63,694 nucleotides of DNA. Origin: Butyriboletus loyo (taxonomy: Eukaryota > Basidiomycota > Agaricomycetes > Boletales > Boletaceae). The position numbers were made by a program, and so were the translations under genes. The stretch lies in contig JBBPSI010000145.1 of the NCBI GenBank assembly GCA_038093515.1, positions 1 to 63,694 on the forward strand, in the 5' to 3' direction. Shown here in pieces: positions 52,929 to 63,330 of this stretch. Every line of letters begins with the position of its first letter. Position 1 is the first letter of the stretch. The notes under the pieces are model-generated. The model ran no database searches and had not been told where the DNA came from. It saw only the letters and a program-made list of their open reading frames with translations.

Positions 52929-54649
52929 ATGGCCGGCCCAAGTCGCTCCGCCCCTGCTGCAGGCTCTTCTCGACATCGCGAGTATAAGGTCCAACCACCG
53001 CGACCGCCGAATGCATGGATCCTGTACCGTTCCTTCAAGTTCGGTCAGATCCGCCAGACCAGCGAGCGTTTGTCTCAAGCGACTGTCTCTAAGAGGATCT
53101 CCGACATGTGGAGGAACGAAACGGAGCAAGTCAGGCGACATTTCGAACGGATGGCTGACAACAAGAAGGCCGAACATCAAGCACTATATCCCGATTACCG
53201 CTTCTCACCCAAGAAGAAGGAAGAAAAGGCTCGGGCTAAGAAGGATCGCAAGCAAAGCCGCCAAGCGAAAAAGTCCAAAGCTCGTGACGCCACACCCGTA
53301 GATGCGGACGCGGACGCGAACGTGGACGTGAATGCGAACGCGAACGCGTCTGCCACTATGCCGGTTCCCCCTCCCATGCCTTACACGCCCCAGCCCTATC
53401 TTATTCATGGATATCAACCCAACATGGTCTTGCCATACCCCACCATAATCCACTATGTACCAGAAGCATACTATGGTCCTGGTGGTCCCTCTCCTCCAAT
53501 TTCAGCCGCGCCATCGCCTGCGCCGTATGAGGGCTCTGAGTCACCTGAAGCGCAGCCTTATCCAGAGGAAAACGCGGCTTCGTCTTCATCAAGCCCGTCT
53601 GTTCAACCCTCATCTAGCTCTGAGTCACGGGCATCTTCCTTTTCTTCGCAGCTACCTCTCAATCCACTGTGCCTTCCGTCTCTCCCCAGTTCCCACCAGC
53701 CGTCTCCTAATCCGTATGCAACTCAGCCACTCCCTACAGTCCTCTTCCAGTCGTCTGCGCCAAGTGAACTACCACTGGCCTCACCTCAGGCACAATTCCC
53801 ATCAGCAGAGAACACGGTCGCTCCTACAGCGCCAGTCTTTCCCACTCAGCTGTCGAGTTTCGACCCTCAAAATTTACAGGTAAGCTTTCGTGGAACCGAT
53901 GAACCCGCGCTCTCTAAACAAACGTTTAGGGGGTTGTAAATTTCGACATTCCGATCAATCAAACGCAGAACTTTGCTCAGTTCTCGCAGAGTCTCAGCGG
54001 TAGCCCATCGTTTGAGTCCTTTCGAGGGAGGTTCTCAAGCACTGACGAGAACGGTGTCTTCAATTTGTCGAATGTCGACACCTCCAACTTCTTGGCTCAT
54101 CCCCAGGGTGACTTGGAGGTCGCCATGGGATCCCAGGCCCCAACAGTCGATTATAACGGAGAACTCTTCGCCGACTTTGACCTTGCTCAGTTCGAACAAC
54201 AGATGGCCTCCTTCGCGGCAAGTACTTCGAATTCCGTCGCAGTTACTTCTTCTGTCCAGGAGGACCTTCAGTCGCTCTTCTATATTCCCAATAACCCTGA
54301 TGCTCAGGCGTACATGTCGACGCAGCAACGTCAACCTAGTGCTTTTACGCAGGATATGATGCACTTCTTCAATTTCGAAGCTGCGGAAGGCTCTACCGAG
54401 GACACTTCTTTTACCGTACCCCCTGTCCCCGTTCCTACTACAGTCGCTCCGCAGCAGGTGCGCCTCCAGAGTACTCAGCATGCAGAAGCAATGCCCATCT
54501 TCACTCAGATGACAAACACGCCAATTGTTGCTCCTAGTGCCTCGTACGTGCCGCCTGCTGGTGCAATCTACTCCTCGATGCGTCGGGCGGCGGGTAGCTG
54601 GAAAGTACCCTTCGCCACCTTCCCCTCGCAAGTGGAAGAACCCCTGTAG
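52929..54649 (+). CDS. HMG-box transcription factor (MATA_HMG type)
   Basis: Two exons, 52929-53879 and 53930-54649 (50-nt intron), about 556 aa. The ATG at 52929 gives MAGPSRSAPA; an upstream in-frame frame is probably 5' leader. Residues about 24-100 form the HMG box: VQPPRPPNAWILYRSFKFG, LSQATVSKRISDMWRNETEQ, VRRHFERMADNKKAEHQALY and PDYRFSPKKKEEKARAKKDR, then a strongly basic stretch (nuclear localisation). This is the class of mating-type and pheromone-response regulators, though many paralogues have other roles. The remainder is Pro/Ser/Gln-rich with Asp/Asn/Ala repeats (VDADADANVDVNANANAS), probably an activation region. The second exon continues with NFDIPINQTQNFAQFSQSLS. The gene lies just right of the inverted repeat; the AACGAACCAAC repeats at 52448-52480 are upstream. 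Confidence 0.9.
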
Positions 54650-55640
54650 TCCTGGCCGCTCCCTACAAAACTGAGCAAATCTGGTTCAACCTCTTCCCGA
54701 CGGCTGTCGTACCAAAATTTTCAACACGCGTTTCGTCTCGTGATCTCGATCTATTCCAATGTCCTTCCGGACCTCAAGGGTTCATCGCTTCATCCGCTAT
54801 GTTATCCCATCGGCTTGCTTTCAGTGTGCATAGCTTTGATCCTACATTGCTTTTTCTCTGCTATCATTTCCCCGAGGTCATCTACACGGTACAGCAATTC
54901 ACCCACCACTTGTCGCCTGTCTCCCCATCGGTCACTTGGCCTTTCGTCTGTCCTTGGCGCATTAAGACGTGCTTCATATCGTCTATTGTCCCAAACCAAC
55001 CTGCTCGACCCCACCTTAATGCTTCTTTATTCTTGGACTTGGTTCATATCTCAATTATCAGCTCTCACCACCCGCATCTCATCAATCTGTTATCAACCCA
55101 ATCTCCATCCTGCGAATCGCCCTTCAGTGATTCCTTGGCACCATCGCACCCACGTTTTCCACTGATACCATATCGTACAGCTTTCTTTCTTTATACCAGC
55201 TTTTTATTGCTTTCCGAGGTTTTGGGTTTCGATAGTGGTCACATTTTTCCCCTAACATTTTCCACGCCGAACTGGCTTCGTTAAATAGCGCTGGCACGCT
55301 TTTTTTTTGATCATCATAACCCAATGATATTGTACCAATAGCCAATGCAAATTGCCTTTGTCAAAAATGAAAATACAGAATCATTTTTCACTCGAACAAT
55401 AGCGATCATTTACTCTTCGCTCGGAGTCTTTGAGGTTCACTGTAGACGCGAGTAGCTACAGAAGTAATGACTGACGGAGTTTGATAGTGGGTAGGTGAGA
55501 TACGAGTGAAGCGGGTGGGCGAAAGCACGCAGCGCCTCCCGGTGATGTGAACCTGTGGTAGGAGAACGACGATGCCATCTCGGATTCCCAGAAAAGTAGG
55601 AGGTTGTTGAAACGGTAGTGTTCTATTTCTGTATTTCACT
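54650..55640. other. Probable 3' flanking / UTR sequence
   Basis: Pyrimidine-rich sequence after the HMG-box stop. Overlapping plus-strand frames at 54740-55284 are rich in Leu, Ser, Pro and Phe as expected from C/T-rich DNA and show no motif. Confidence 0.45.
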
Positions 55641-55659
55641 TACAGCCACTACGTTTCTA

Positions 55660-55980
55660 GACTGGTCTTTATGACATCATTGTCTAGACCTAGTCACGCT
55701 TATCACATTACAAATAGCTCTTATTATGCTATTGGACGATATGCTTAGTCTTATCTCTTATCTCTATCATATCGTCATGTATTTCATACTATACCTTATA
55801 AAGGTACTATACAGAACATAAGTACAAACACTCATGTACTGTATATAAGACAGCCCTTATGGCTTGTCGCTTTTCTCTAGATCTTTCAGTTATATCATCA
55901 CTACTTAATATCTCTAAGTTGAGCCTTGCTCCTTATACTGTTGTTTGTGATACTCACTCTCGTGATTATCAGTGAGTCTT
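55660..55980. mobile_element. Possible LTR-like AT-rich segment
   Basis: AT-rich sequence with a TATA-like TGTATATAAGAC (55848-55859), a cluster of TATC/TATA motifs before it, and a short hairpin after it. It marks a sharp change from the GC-balanced gene DNA to the left. No second copy is in the window, so this is a suggestion only. Confidence 0.3.
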
Positions 55981-55993
55981 TCCACTGATATGT

Positions 55994-56206
55994 TTACCCT
56001 TGCATCCTTCGTTGTTCGGTGCCTGCTCGGACTTTTACCAATTCAAAAGAGGGTACTAGAAATCGAGACAATACTTTATCCTGAAAGGCTAATTCGCCGA
56101 TGAAAACACCTGGGAACCCGGAGGGAATTTGGACAATTCTATGCCGTTGCTGCGAAAGTCTCGTCACCAGAAAGACTCCTGTCCACACTGCTTTATCGCC
56201 GGCCAC
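55994..56206 (-). CDS. Retroelement-associated ORF fragment, unknown
   Basis: Seventy codons with protein-like composition (VFLVTRLSQQRHRIVQIPSG). It sits between the AT-rich segment and LTR family B, probably a remnant of an internal region. Not assigned to a protein family. Confidence 0.25.
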   Translation of the reverse strand: MAGDKAVWTGVFLVTRLSQQRHRIVQIPSGFPGVFIGELAFQDKVLSRFLVPSFELVKVRAGTEQRRMQG

Positions 56207-56258
56207 TGCTGCCGTTGTTTAGAGGTTGACAACCAGAGTTTCGGATCTTGTATGGTAA

Positions 56259-56524
56259 TGTTACAGTTTTAAACCCGCCTTACTCGTTTCCCACGCTCAC
56301 GCATCTACCAAGTGCATAGTAATCTAGCATTATACCCATCTCTTGCCGATAAAGCCGATAAGAGCCTGCTCGATCTCGTCTGGTCGCCACCACACAAGAT
56401 CTCGCCGACACTTGCTTTGCAAGACACCCGATAGCATCGTTCACGCGAGTCGGCATTTTCCTTATTAGGCTCGAGCCCCTAGTCAAGTGCTCGCTGCTAG
56501 TTATTGTGCGCTATCAGCGTAACA
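56259..56524 (-). mobile_element. LTR, family B (266 bp), TGTTAC...GTAACA ends
   Basis: Ends are TGTTACAG at 56259 and GCGTAACA at 56524. A diverged copy spans roughly 61600-62262, sharing GTGCATAGTAATCTAGCA, CTCGAGCCC and the closing CATCAGCATAACA-type end. On the minus strand it starts TGTTACGCTG, as does family A on the plus strand, so the two families look related. Confidence 0.65.
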
Positions 56525-56668
56525 CCACCAGGGCGAATGTGTCGACGATTTGTCCCCCTTCATGCGCGAATAACGATACTGGAACTCGGATCGATTGCGC
56601 ATTGGGATTTGATAATACTACAGGGGCGATTACATGAGGAGGTGAAGACGTCGAAACTTCCCTCCTTT

Positions 56669-57856
56669 CTAAAAATCCTTTGGCCATTCTTCGGCCACCT
56701 TGGTTGCTGCGACGGGCAGCTTTTCTTCATCTTCGTTGAAGCACGCCTTGAGGACATTCAAGACGTCTTCTTGCTGGGTGCCTCGACCCTTTAACTCGGA
56801 CAGGTAGTCGACGAGTGGGGAGGGCTTAGGTTCGGGGGGTGTGACGACGGCGGCGCGTGCGCGCTGAGGGTTGCGAGGGGGACGAGAGGGCGGTCCTCGG
56901 GAGTTCTGCCCGTTGCGAGGGGGGCGAGGATGGTTGGTCGAACGACAGCCGACTTGGTGGCAGATGAAGCATTTGTTCTGCTTCATGTACTCCGCACGTT
57001 GTACTGGAGTAAGTCGGACGGCGTCGACGTCCATCGCGTTGGGGTCCCTTCTGCTGGACGAGGGCTTGGAGGGAGAGGAGAAAGTGGGAATGTAGCGCTT
57101 CCCTGCGCGGAGGTCATCGATGCGCTTGTGTTGCGCGTGGAAGGCGGATGTCTTTTCGGCCCATCCAGCGAGCGTGGTAGGAGGTTTCTCGCAAGAGAGA
57201 ACAGACTCTGCGAGGCGGGGGTCGAGACCGCGGATAAACCATTCTATGAGGGCCTTCTCGTCGATGATTCCTGACTTTGCGGCGAGGAGTTGGAACTCGG
57301 TGACATAGGTATCATAGCCGTCCTTTCGGTTGGCTTTGTTCTGGGTGAGGTTCCCCAGATCAATCCGAGCGCTCTCTCCTACGTCGAAGGGGTGGAAGAC
57401 CCTGTGGAAGTCCTCACAGACTGTTGAGAACTCCCTTTGTCGCGCTGTGGGGTGTCCGTCTAGAAGGAGGCTCATCCATCCTTCGGAGAATGTCTTGCCT
57501 TTCCCTTCGCTCATTTTCATGAGGAGGGCGTTGATTTTTGACTCGTCGTCGGGGAATGCCGTCTGGTTGGCGGCGAAATAGGTGCGCATGGCGAGAAGCC
57601 ATCGCGAGGCGTCTTCATTGAGACCGGAGAAGTCTTTGGGGACGATATTCTTTTTATCAGACATATCGTTGTCGTCGTCTTCGTCGTCAGAGGGATCTGC
57701 GGGTGGGAAATACGGTGGAGAGGGAGAGCGGGATACGTGGGGGGTTCTGTCAAGCCAGTCGCTGTGATAACCGTCGTCGCTGGGTTCCGGTTCGTCTTCC
57801 TGCCCTAGACCCTGGTCCTCGGGTTGATAAGAGGGTTCGGGGTCCGACTGGGGCAA
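56669..57856 (-). CDS. LTR-retrotransposon Gag polyprotein (Ty3/gypsy-like), no Pol present
   Basis: An open frame of about 395 codons that continues without an ATG upstream almost to the LTR at 58056; the likely initiator is the Met at 57664 (MSDKKNIVPKDFSGL). A proline/acidic N-terminal region is followed by a retrotransposon capsid: DASRWLLAMRTYFAANQTAF, FSEGWMSLLLDG, FHRVFHPFDVGESARIDLGN, YDTYVTEFQLLAAKSG and ALIEWFIRGLDPRLAESVL. A zinc knuckle follows: CFICHQVGCRSTNH, with Cys and His swapped relative to CX2CX4HX4C. The C-terminus ends EEWPKDF. No protease, reverse transcriptase or integrase follows; LTR-family-B sequence begins about 150 bp downstream. The element is non-autonomous or truncated. 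Confidence 0.85.
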   Translation of the reverse strand: MPQSDPEPSYQPEDQGLGQEDEPEPSDDGYHSDWLDRTPHVSRSPSPPYFPPADPSDDEDDDNDMSDKKNIVPKDFSGLNEDASRWLLAMRTYFAANQTAFPDDESKINALLMKMSEGKGKTFSEGWMSLLLDGHPTARQREFSTVCEDFHRVFHPFDVGESARIDLGNLTQNKANRKDGYDTYVTEFQLLAAKSGIIDEKALIEWFIRGLDPRLAESVLSCEKPPTTLAGWAEKTSAFHAQHKRIDDLRAGKRYIPTFSSPSKPSSSRRDPNAMDVDAVRLTPVQRAEYMKQNKCFICHQVGCRSTNHPRPPRNGQNSRGPPSRPPRNPQRARAAVVTPPEPKPSPLVDYLSELKGRGTQQEDVLNVLKACFNEDEEKLPVAATKVAEEWPKDF

Positions 57857-58055
57857 AGGGGAAAACTGGGGTTGAGGGTCTGGCGGGGCGGGAGAGTGTG
57901 GCGGCGATGGGTTGTCGACGACGATGGGTTCCGGTTCGGGAGAGGGAACGCGGAAAGAACGACCGACGCGTCTGGGACGTTGGATGGAAATGGTGGGCGA
58001 GGGGAGGGCGGCTTTACTGCTGAAGAGCAGAAGCGAGGTGAAGATCTAGTTCTTT

Positions 58056-58481
58056 TGTTACGCTGGGCGCTAACAATTGAACAGCGAGGAGGCACTCTGG
58101 AGTGGCCTCGAGACTCGAGAGACGATTCTGGGTGAGTCTCAGACTATGTCTTAGTGCGCACACTAAGAGTCTGGAAGTGATACTAATTGCTAGCAGTAGG
58201 CTGCGTAGAACTAGATAATGTACATGGTGTAAAGGCCGAGCCTTTATACTACTGAGGTCTGCGCACAGACCATGTTCCTAATCGAGACGCGAGAAGGAAA
58301 AGTACAAATGAGGAAAAGGTACTCTAGAATGTTCCAGAGTATGAAGGAAAACACGTCCGTGCGTGGGAAGTGATGACTAAGCAGGAACGGTTGTTACCAT
58401 TCAAAAGGAACTAGCAAAAGGCTAGGTGAATGCAGTAGTCCTAATGGTAGTGGAGAGAAAAAGTAGACCACTACCGTAACA
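58056..58481 (-). mobile_element. LTR family A, probable 5' LTR of the Gag element
   Basis: A 426-bp repeat with ends TGTTACGC and CCGTAACA, nearly identical to 61791-62218. It lies directly upstream of the minus-strand Gag frame, as a 5' LTR would. It contains a TATA-like TTTATA and the near-palindrome GGTCTGCGCACAGACC at about 58256-58271. No matching target duplication flanks this copy, and no partner LTR exists on the far side of gag. Confidence 0.85.
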
Positions 58482-58665
58482 ACATCACTATGCCTTATTC
58501 AAGCAGACCTGGTTTACAAACAAGGCCAATTCCAGTGGCAAATGAAAAATGAAGGTTGTGTTATGACAACGAAGTTATCAGGCACACGGGGTTCTGTGAC
58601 TGTTGCAGTACTACACAAGTACTGGCGATGGTAATGAGGAATAGCTCAGACCTTAATCTCTCAAC

Positions 58666-59050
58666 TGTTGCCAGCGAATAGACAAGTGGTTAAAGCTAGG
58701 GAATCCTAGCCGCAACCACAAGCCCTTTTATATTACAGTGGAATGCGCACAGACCATGCAGTGTGTGAGACTAGTTACTATACATGTACATATGAAGAAG
58801 TCACGAGTCGACGATGATGGAAAATAGAAGTCGACGGCGATCAAAAAGAAGAGAAGCAAACGGAGATTAAATACATGAGGCATGACGTCATAGAGTCTGG
58901 GCCAGTCTGGACCATGACATTGTATGCTTAGTCAGCTTGTGGTTACATGTATAATCCCACGATCATGTGCGCTAAGTCACGTGACCTTTGAAAGAGAAAT
59001 ATGACGAAGTCCGAATGCAAAAGATAGTTATAAGAGATACGATTATAACA
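58666..59050 (-). mobile_element. LTR family C, copy 1
   Basis: A 385-bp direct repeat of 60515-60907, with ends TGTTGCCAGCG and GATTATAACA. Both copies share GACAAGTGGTTAAA, GCGCACAGACCATG, GGAGATTAAATACATG, GACGTCATAGAGTCT and a CACGTGA element. On the minus strand both are followed by the same internal start (GTTGAG, then ATTAAG), so the elements read leftwards. Confidence 0.8.
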
Positions 59051-59290
59051 GGTTGAGCCAGACAGTAGTGATGCTAACAGCATAGATGTAGATGTGATGG
59101 AATGAAACCCCAAGTGCATTAAAGTCAGAGAGTCTAGTACTACTAGCAACTCTGACTTATACACAGGCTCACTGCCACCTCCCATCACATCTGAGTCCAA
59201 TATATCACAGTCATGATCACCAATCATGACTTGGAGCACTGACATCATTCAAGTGAAAAACCCTCTGTAAGCTCTTAGTAAAGTCACATT

Positions 59291-59651
59291 TTGTCTTCTA
59301 ACATGTTTATGGCTACTAGGTCAATGGTACAATGCAAACTACCAACCAGTGAAATTGAGAATATTACACACTTATCAGAGACAAGTGATCTTCAACCTGA
59401 TGAAAATGCTGATACATCCAAAATAGTACATCAAACTCCACTGGAAGAAACTATTGGACATGAGTTGGATGCAGATACCAATACTCAATCCGGTAAGTAA
59501 TGCACACTGCTATATGTATATACAGCTATTCATGCTTTCACAGGCTCAGCACAGAGATTAATTACATCTTTGAGTTCAATATTTACTGAGTCAGATAAAC
59601 CTGTGCCAGGTGCTGCTACAACAGCAAAGAAGGCCCACTGGTGACCTCCTT
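59291..59651 (+). pseudogene. Degenerate spliced ORF inside element C
   Basis: Frame starting at 59291 (about 69 codons, acidic: LSETSDLQPDENADTSKIV) continues across an intron with donor GTAAGT near 59492 and acceptor CACAG near 59543, then QRLITSLSSIFTESDKPVPG, ending at a TGA after KKAHW. The DNA is A/T-rich. Resembles an N-terminal part of a transposon-borne protein that has decayed; no family can be named. Confidence 0.35.
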
Positions 59652-60514
59652 CAGCAAAAAGTGGACGGTAAGAATATTTGATGGCCTGTCATTTCTGGAT
59701 CAAACTGACAATGGTCATTTGGTTTCCAAGGATGCTATGTGCACACCACTGGCTCAAGCAAGTTAAAATAGATGGTTTACATGAAGAATTCAGTGCATAT
59801 TATTACCTGCTTTCTGCAGAATCCAAAGCAGTGAGTTAATTGCTCTGCATACTGTGCTAATGACTGACTTAATCTGCTCATCACACAAGAAATACAAGGA
59901 TGAGGCAGCAAAATTAGTGAGTTATAGTATGTCTTAACTATTATTGAGCTGATTGACACTATGACAATATTGCAGATGGTGTTTGGACAAATGGGATGGT
60001 GGACGCTATTGCAAAGATTGCTGTTATGGCAATGTACTACATTGTATGGGCTATTAGGGATTTCTACAGAGGCAGAGGCAGAGTAAAGGTGGTGCAGTGG
60101 TGGTGCAGGTGGGTGGGATGGTGAGATACCTGCTCCCATGAATATGCATAGCATGTCATAGCAACTGTTGACAGCTGGTTTTAACTATAATCACATATTG
60201 GAGTGACTGGATATCCTCGGATGACTGAGAACATATGGAAAAATATGAACATAGCTATGACTACCTGTACATATGTTGACATACAAAGAATACCTATGGA
60301 GACATTCATTTTTCATGTGGCAATATGCGGAACTACTCCTATACCAACATATTACTGGCTATCTATGCATATGGTCATTTCTCACTGTGTTGCGAGGCAA
60401 CGCGCAGTCGAATGCTAGCACGTAGTACCCTTTCACACGAGGTCCCACTACAGTTGCAGGTCTACACAAAGACCTGGCAAGATGGAATCAAGGAGCTTCA
60501 ACTTAATCCTCAAC

Positions 60515-60907
60515 TGTTGCCAGCGAATAGACAAGTGGTTAAAACTAGGGAATCCTAGTCTAACCACGAGCCTTTTTATATTGTACAGAGATGCGCACAG
60601 ACCATGCTGTGCGTGAGATAAACTACTATACATGGATAGACTAAAGAAGAGAAGCGCAACGGTGATTAACCACATGAGGCGCGGGGATCATAAAGAAGAG
60701 AAGTAAACGGAGATTAAATACATGTGTCGTGACGTCATAGAGTCTAGGCCTGGTCTAGGCCATGACATCATATGCTTAGTCAGCAATGGATCACATGTAA
60801 GTTCCCACGATCACGTGTGCTATGTCACGTGATCTTTGAAAGTGAAATCGACTAAGTCCGAATTGAAAGTGTACGAAGTGTACGAATAAAATGTTATGAT
60901 TATAACA
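60515..60907 (-). mobile_element. LTR family C, copy 2
   Basis: Direct repeat of 58666-59050 with the same TGTTGCCAGCG and GATTATAACA ends. It differs by scattered substitutions and a short internal rearrangement around 60640-60700 where the AGAAGAGAAG block is duplicated. Confidence 0.8.
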
Positions 60908-61599
60908 CACTGGGACTCATGAGTGACCTGATGATATCTCTGATAAGGAGTTTCTGTCATTTTTGAATTCTGTTTTCAGTTTCTTCATTCTCAATGGTTC
61001 ACTGTGGTGCCATGTGTTACAGGTTTACCCCTAAGCATACCCCACCACTCGTTTTCCCATGCTAACATGTCCCACTGCCCCACCATTCCCATGATACCAT
61101 ATATTGCCTGCTCTCCCAGTTGCCAGTGGACTGTCATCCACTCTTCCAGTTGCTCCTAGACATCTCTGTCCCAAGATACAGAGATAACCCCTATCATTTG
61201 CCCTGCTGGGCTGAGTCCTTCAGCTGAGCTGTCATGTCTCCCTTTTCTTGACCAATGACATTTCATTCATCACATGACTAGCATGTGACTAGATTACAAC
61301 ATGTCTTGACTAGCATGCTGAGACCCATATCCAAGGTCTCTGCTACTCGCATCCCCTTTGCCCTGTGGGCTCCATGCTCTGGGCATCACCACTTCTCATT
61401 CAGCACTTCTCATTTGCTGATGATATTGCCATCTTGCTTGGAGCTTCACTCCCTTGTTACTGACACTTTGCCACTTCTCCTTTCATTGTTCTGACTCAAG
61501 TCAACTCAGAACCCTTAGCCTGATGCTATCCTGCACAGCTTGGTCTGTGCATCATTACTTATAGTATATATACCAGTACTTAGACAAGTATGAACCCTA

Positions 61600-62262
61600 G
61601 CTAATTCTATGCATCACCTTGTGCATAGTAATCTAGCAGCATACCCCTTCTGCTGATAGAGCTGGTAAGAGTCTGCTTAATCTCATCTGGTCACCACCTT
61701 ATGACATCTTGCTGGCACTTGTGCTGCAGAACCCTGATAGTGTCATCTACTGAGTTGGCCATTACCCAATTAGGCTCGAGCCCTTATTAATGTTACGCTG
61801 GGCGCTAACAACTAGAACAGCGAGGAGGCACTCTGGAGTGGCCTCGAGACTCGTGAAGCGTTTCTGAGCTGGGTCTCAGACTATGTCTTAGTGTGCACAC
61901 TAAGAGTCTGGAATGAAACTAATTGCTAGCAGGTTACTGCGTAGAACTAGATACCGTTACAAGGCGTAAAGACAGAAGCTTTATACTACTGAGGTCTGCG
62001 CACAGACCATGCTCCCCAATCGGGTCACAAGAGCGAAAGTACAAATGAGGAAGAGATACTCTAGAACGTTCCAGAGTATGAAAGAAAACGTGTCCGTGCG
62101 CGGGAAGTGATGACTAAGTATGAACGGTTGTCACCATTCAAGAGGAACTAGCAAAAGGCTAGGTGAATGTAATAGTCCTAATGGTAATGGGGAGAAAAAG
62201 TAGACTACTACCGTAACAATTAAGTGCTTGCTAGCTGGCTTGTTGTGCACATCAGCATAACA
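61600..62262 (-). mobile_element. LTR family B, diverged copy split by a solo LTR
   Basis: Homologous to 56259-56524: GTGCATAGTAATCTAGCA at about 61623, the TCTGGTCACCACC block, CTCGAGCCC, then after the solo LTR CTTGCTAGCTGG...CATCAGCATAACA. The left end is blurred by divergence. Relative to 56259-56524, many C-to-T and G-to-A changes fall at CpG sites. Confidence 0.65.
61791..62218 (+). mobile_element. Solo LTR, family A, with 5-bp target duplication
   Basis: A 428-bp copy of 58056-58481, bounded by TGTTACGC and CCGTAACA. It is flanked by ATTAA at 61786-61790 and ATTAA at 62219-62223, a perfect target-site duplication. The family-B sequence resumes on both sides, proving insertion into an older copy. 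Confidence 0.93.
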
Positions 62263-62372
62263 CGTGAGCCACATGGGAAGCATCAGTTGGTTGTGTCAGA
62301 GGAGCACTGGTATAGACTCATTAAGGAGGCTCATGATGGCCTTGGGCACAAAGGTGTCTTCACAGTCTGTTG

Positions 62373-62756
62373 AATGGTGCTAGATGGGACTGAGAGTGAA
62401 GAACCCTGCTACAGAAAGAACTCAATCCAATCAAAAGCAAAGAAATAAAGAAATGGGTGCAATATGATCAACCTCAAAGAGAAGTAGAGGAAATGAAGAA
62501 AGGAACACCAGGGAAGGTCATTTCCACTGATGCCTTTACAGAAAACCCATAATTCTGGACTTCCTCTGCTCTGGAATAGACTGGAGAGGACATGGAAATG
62601 CAAGAAGATGGACAGAATCCATTGGCTATTGCTTGAAGATTGAGGAACAAGGATGGCAGGTGACTAGACAATCGCACAGAGAGGCAGGAGAGTCGAAAAG
62701 TGGTATTTTAGGTCATAGTTACAACCTTTTTATAGTCTGGGCATTTCCCAAGACTT
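62373..62756. repeat. Repeat D, copy 1 (LTR-like, ~385 bp)
   Basis: From GATGGGACTGAGAGT to GGCATTTCCCAAGACT, directly repeated at 63308 onwards with high identity. It carries a TATA-like CCTTTTTATAGTCTGGGCAT near its right end. LTR-like by size, spacing and orientation. Confidence 0.75.
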
Positions 62757-63096
62757 GAAACACTAAGGATAAGTGAAAACTAAGTAGAAACATCAAGGAA
62801 ATCATTGACAGAATGTATATAATCATAGTGGTTGTCATAGAAGTTGATCAGATATAGTAAGTGTGAGATCAAATAGAAAACCTTCCTGTGAACACTTTCT
62901 GGACACATGGAACCTTGACACGGAATCTTGATGACCACAGAAGTACTGGAATAGATTGAAACTTGACAAGGAAGAGGGAAGGAAGTGAGGAGAGTTGCAA
63001 AGTGATTGTTTGCGATATATGTGAGTGCTGAATAGCCTGGAGGAGGAGAAATTGTGACCTAGAGGATATGTGTTCTCTACAATGCCATCAACAAGG

Positions 63097-63330
63097 CACC
63101 TTGCAGCAAATGCAAATGCAAGGCACTTCGGATTCCATGTCAAGGAGAATCTGGGCAATCATGTGTCAAGTGCATGTTGCTGAAGATTGCATGCAACAAG
63201 TCCCAGTTCTGTGTGAAGGCAGAAAAGCAAGGGAAACAGCCTGGTAAGTGCTGCCTCCCTGTATCACAAAGGCTACTAACTTCCTTGCAGAGCAGAAAGG
63301 CAGAGCAGTGAATGATGCTGGATGGGACTG
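63097..63330 (+). pseudogene. Cys-rich putative zinc-binding ORF fragment with intron
   Basis: Frame reading PCSKCKCKALRIPCQGESGQ, then SCVKCMLLKIACNKSQ, repeats the C-x2-C...C...C-x2-C...C arrangement seen in Cys-rich fungal transposon-associated proteins. An intron follows at 63244-63290: donor GTAAGTG, branch-like CTACTAAC and acceptor TTGCAG. The next exon runs into repeat D copy 2. No start codon was identified, so this may be part of a longer element gene that has decayed. Confidence 0.4.

Noticed and set aside
54799..55284. 161-codon plus-strand ORF after the HMG gene
   Set aside because: Composition follows from C/T-rich DNA; no conserved motif, overlapping frames are equally open, likely 3' UTR.
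56280..56486. 68-codon minus-strand ORF
   Set aside because: Lies wholly within the LTR-B sequence; the homologous copy at 61600-61790 is not open, so coding is unlikely.
58056..62218. LTR-A copies at 58056 and 61791 as the two ends of one 4-kb element
   Set aside because: The right copy has its own perfect 5-bp target duplication, the Gag gene lies outside the pair, and the intervening DNA belongs to families B and C.
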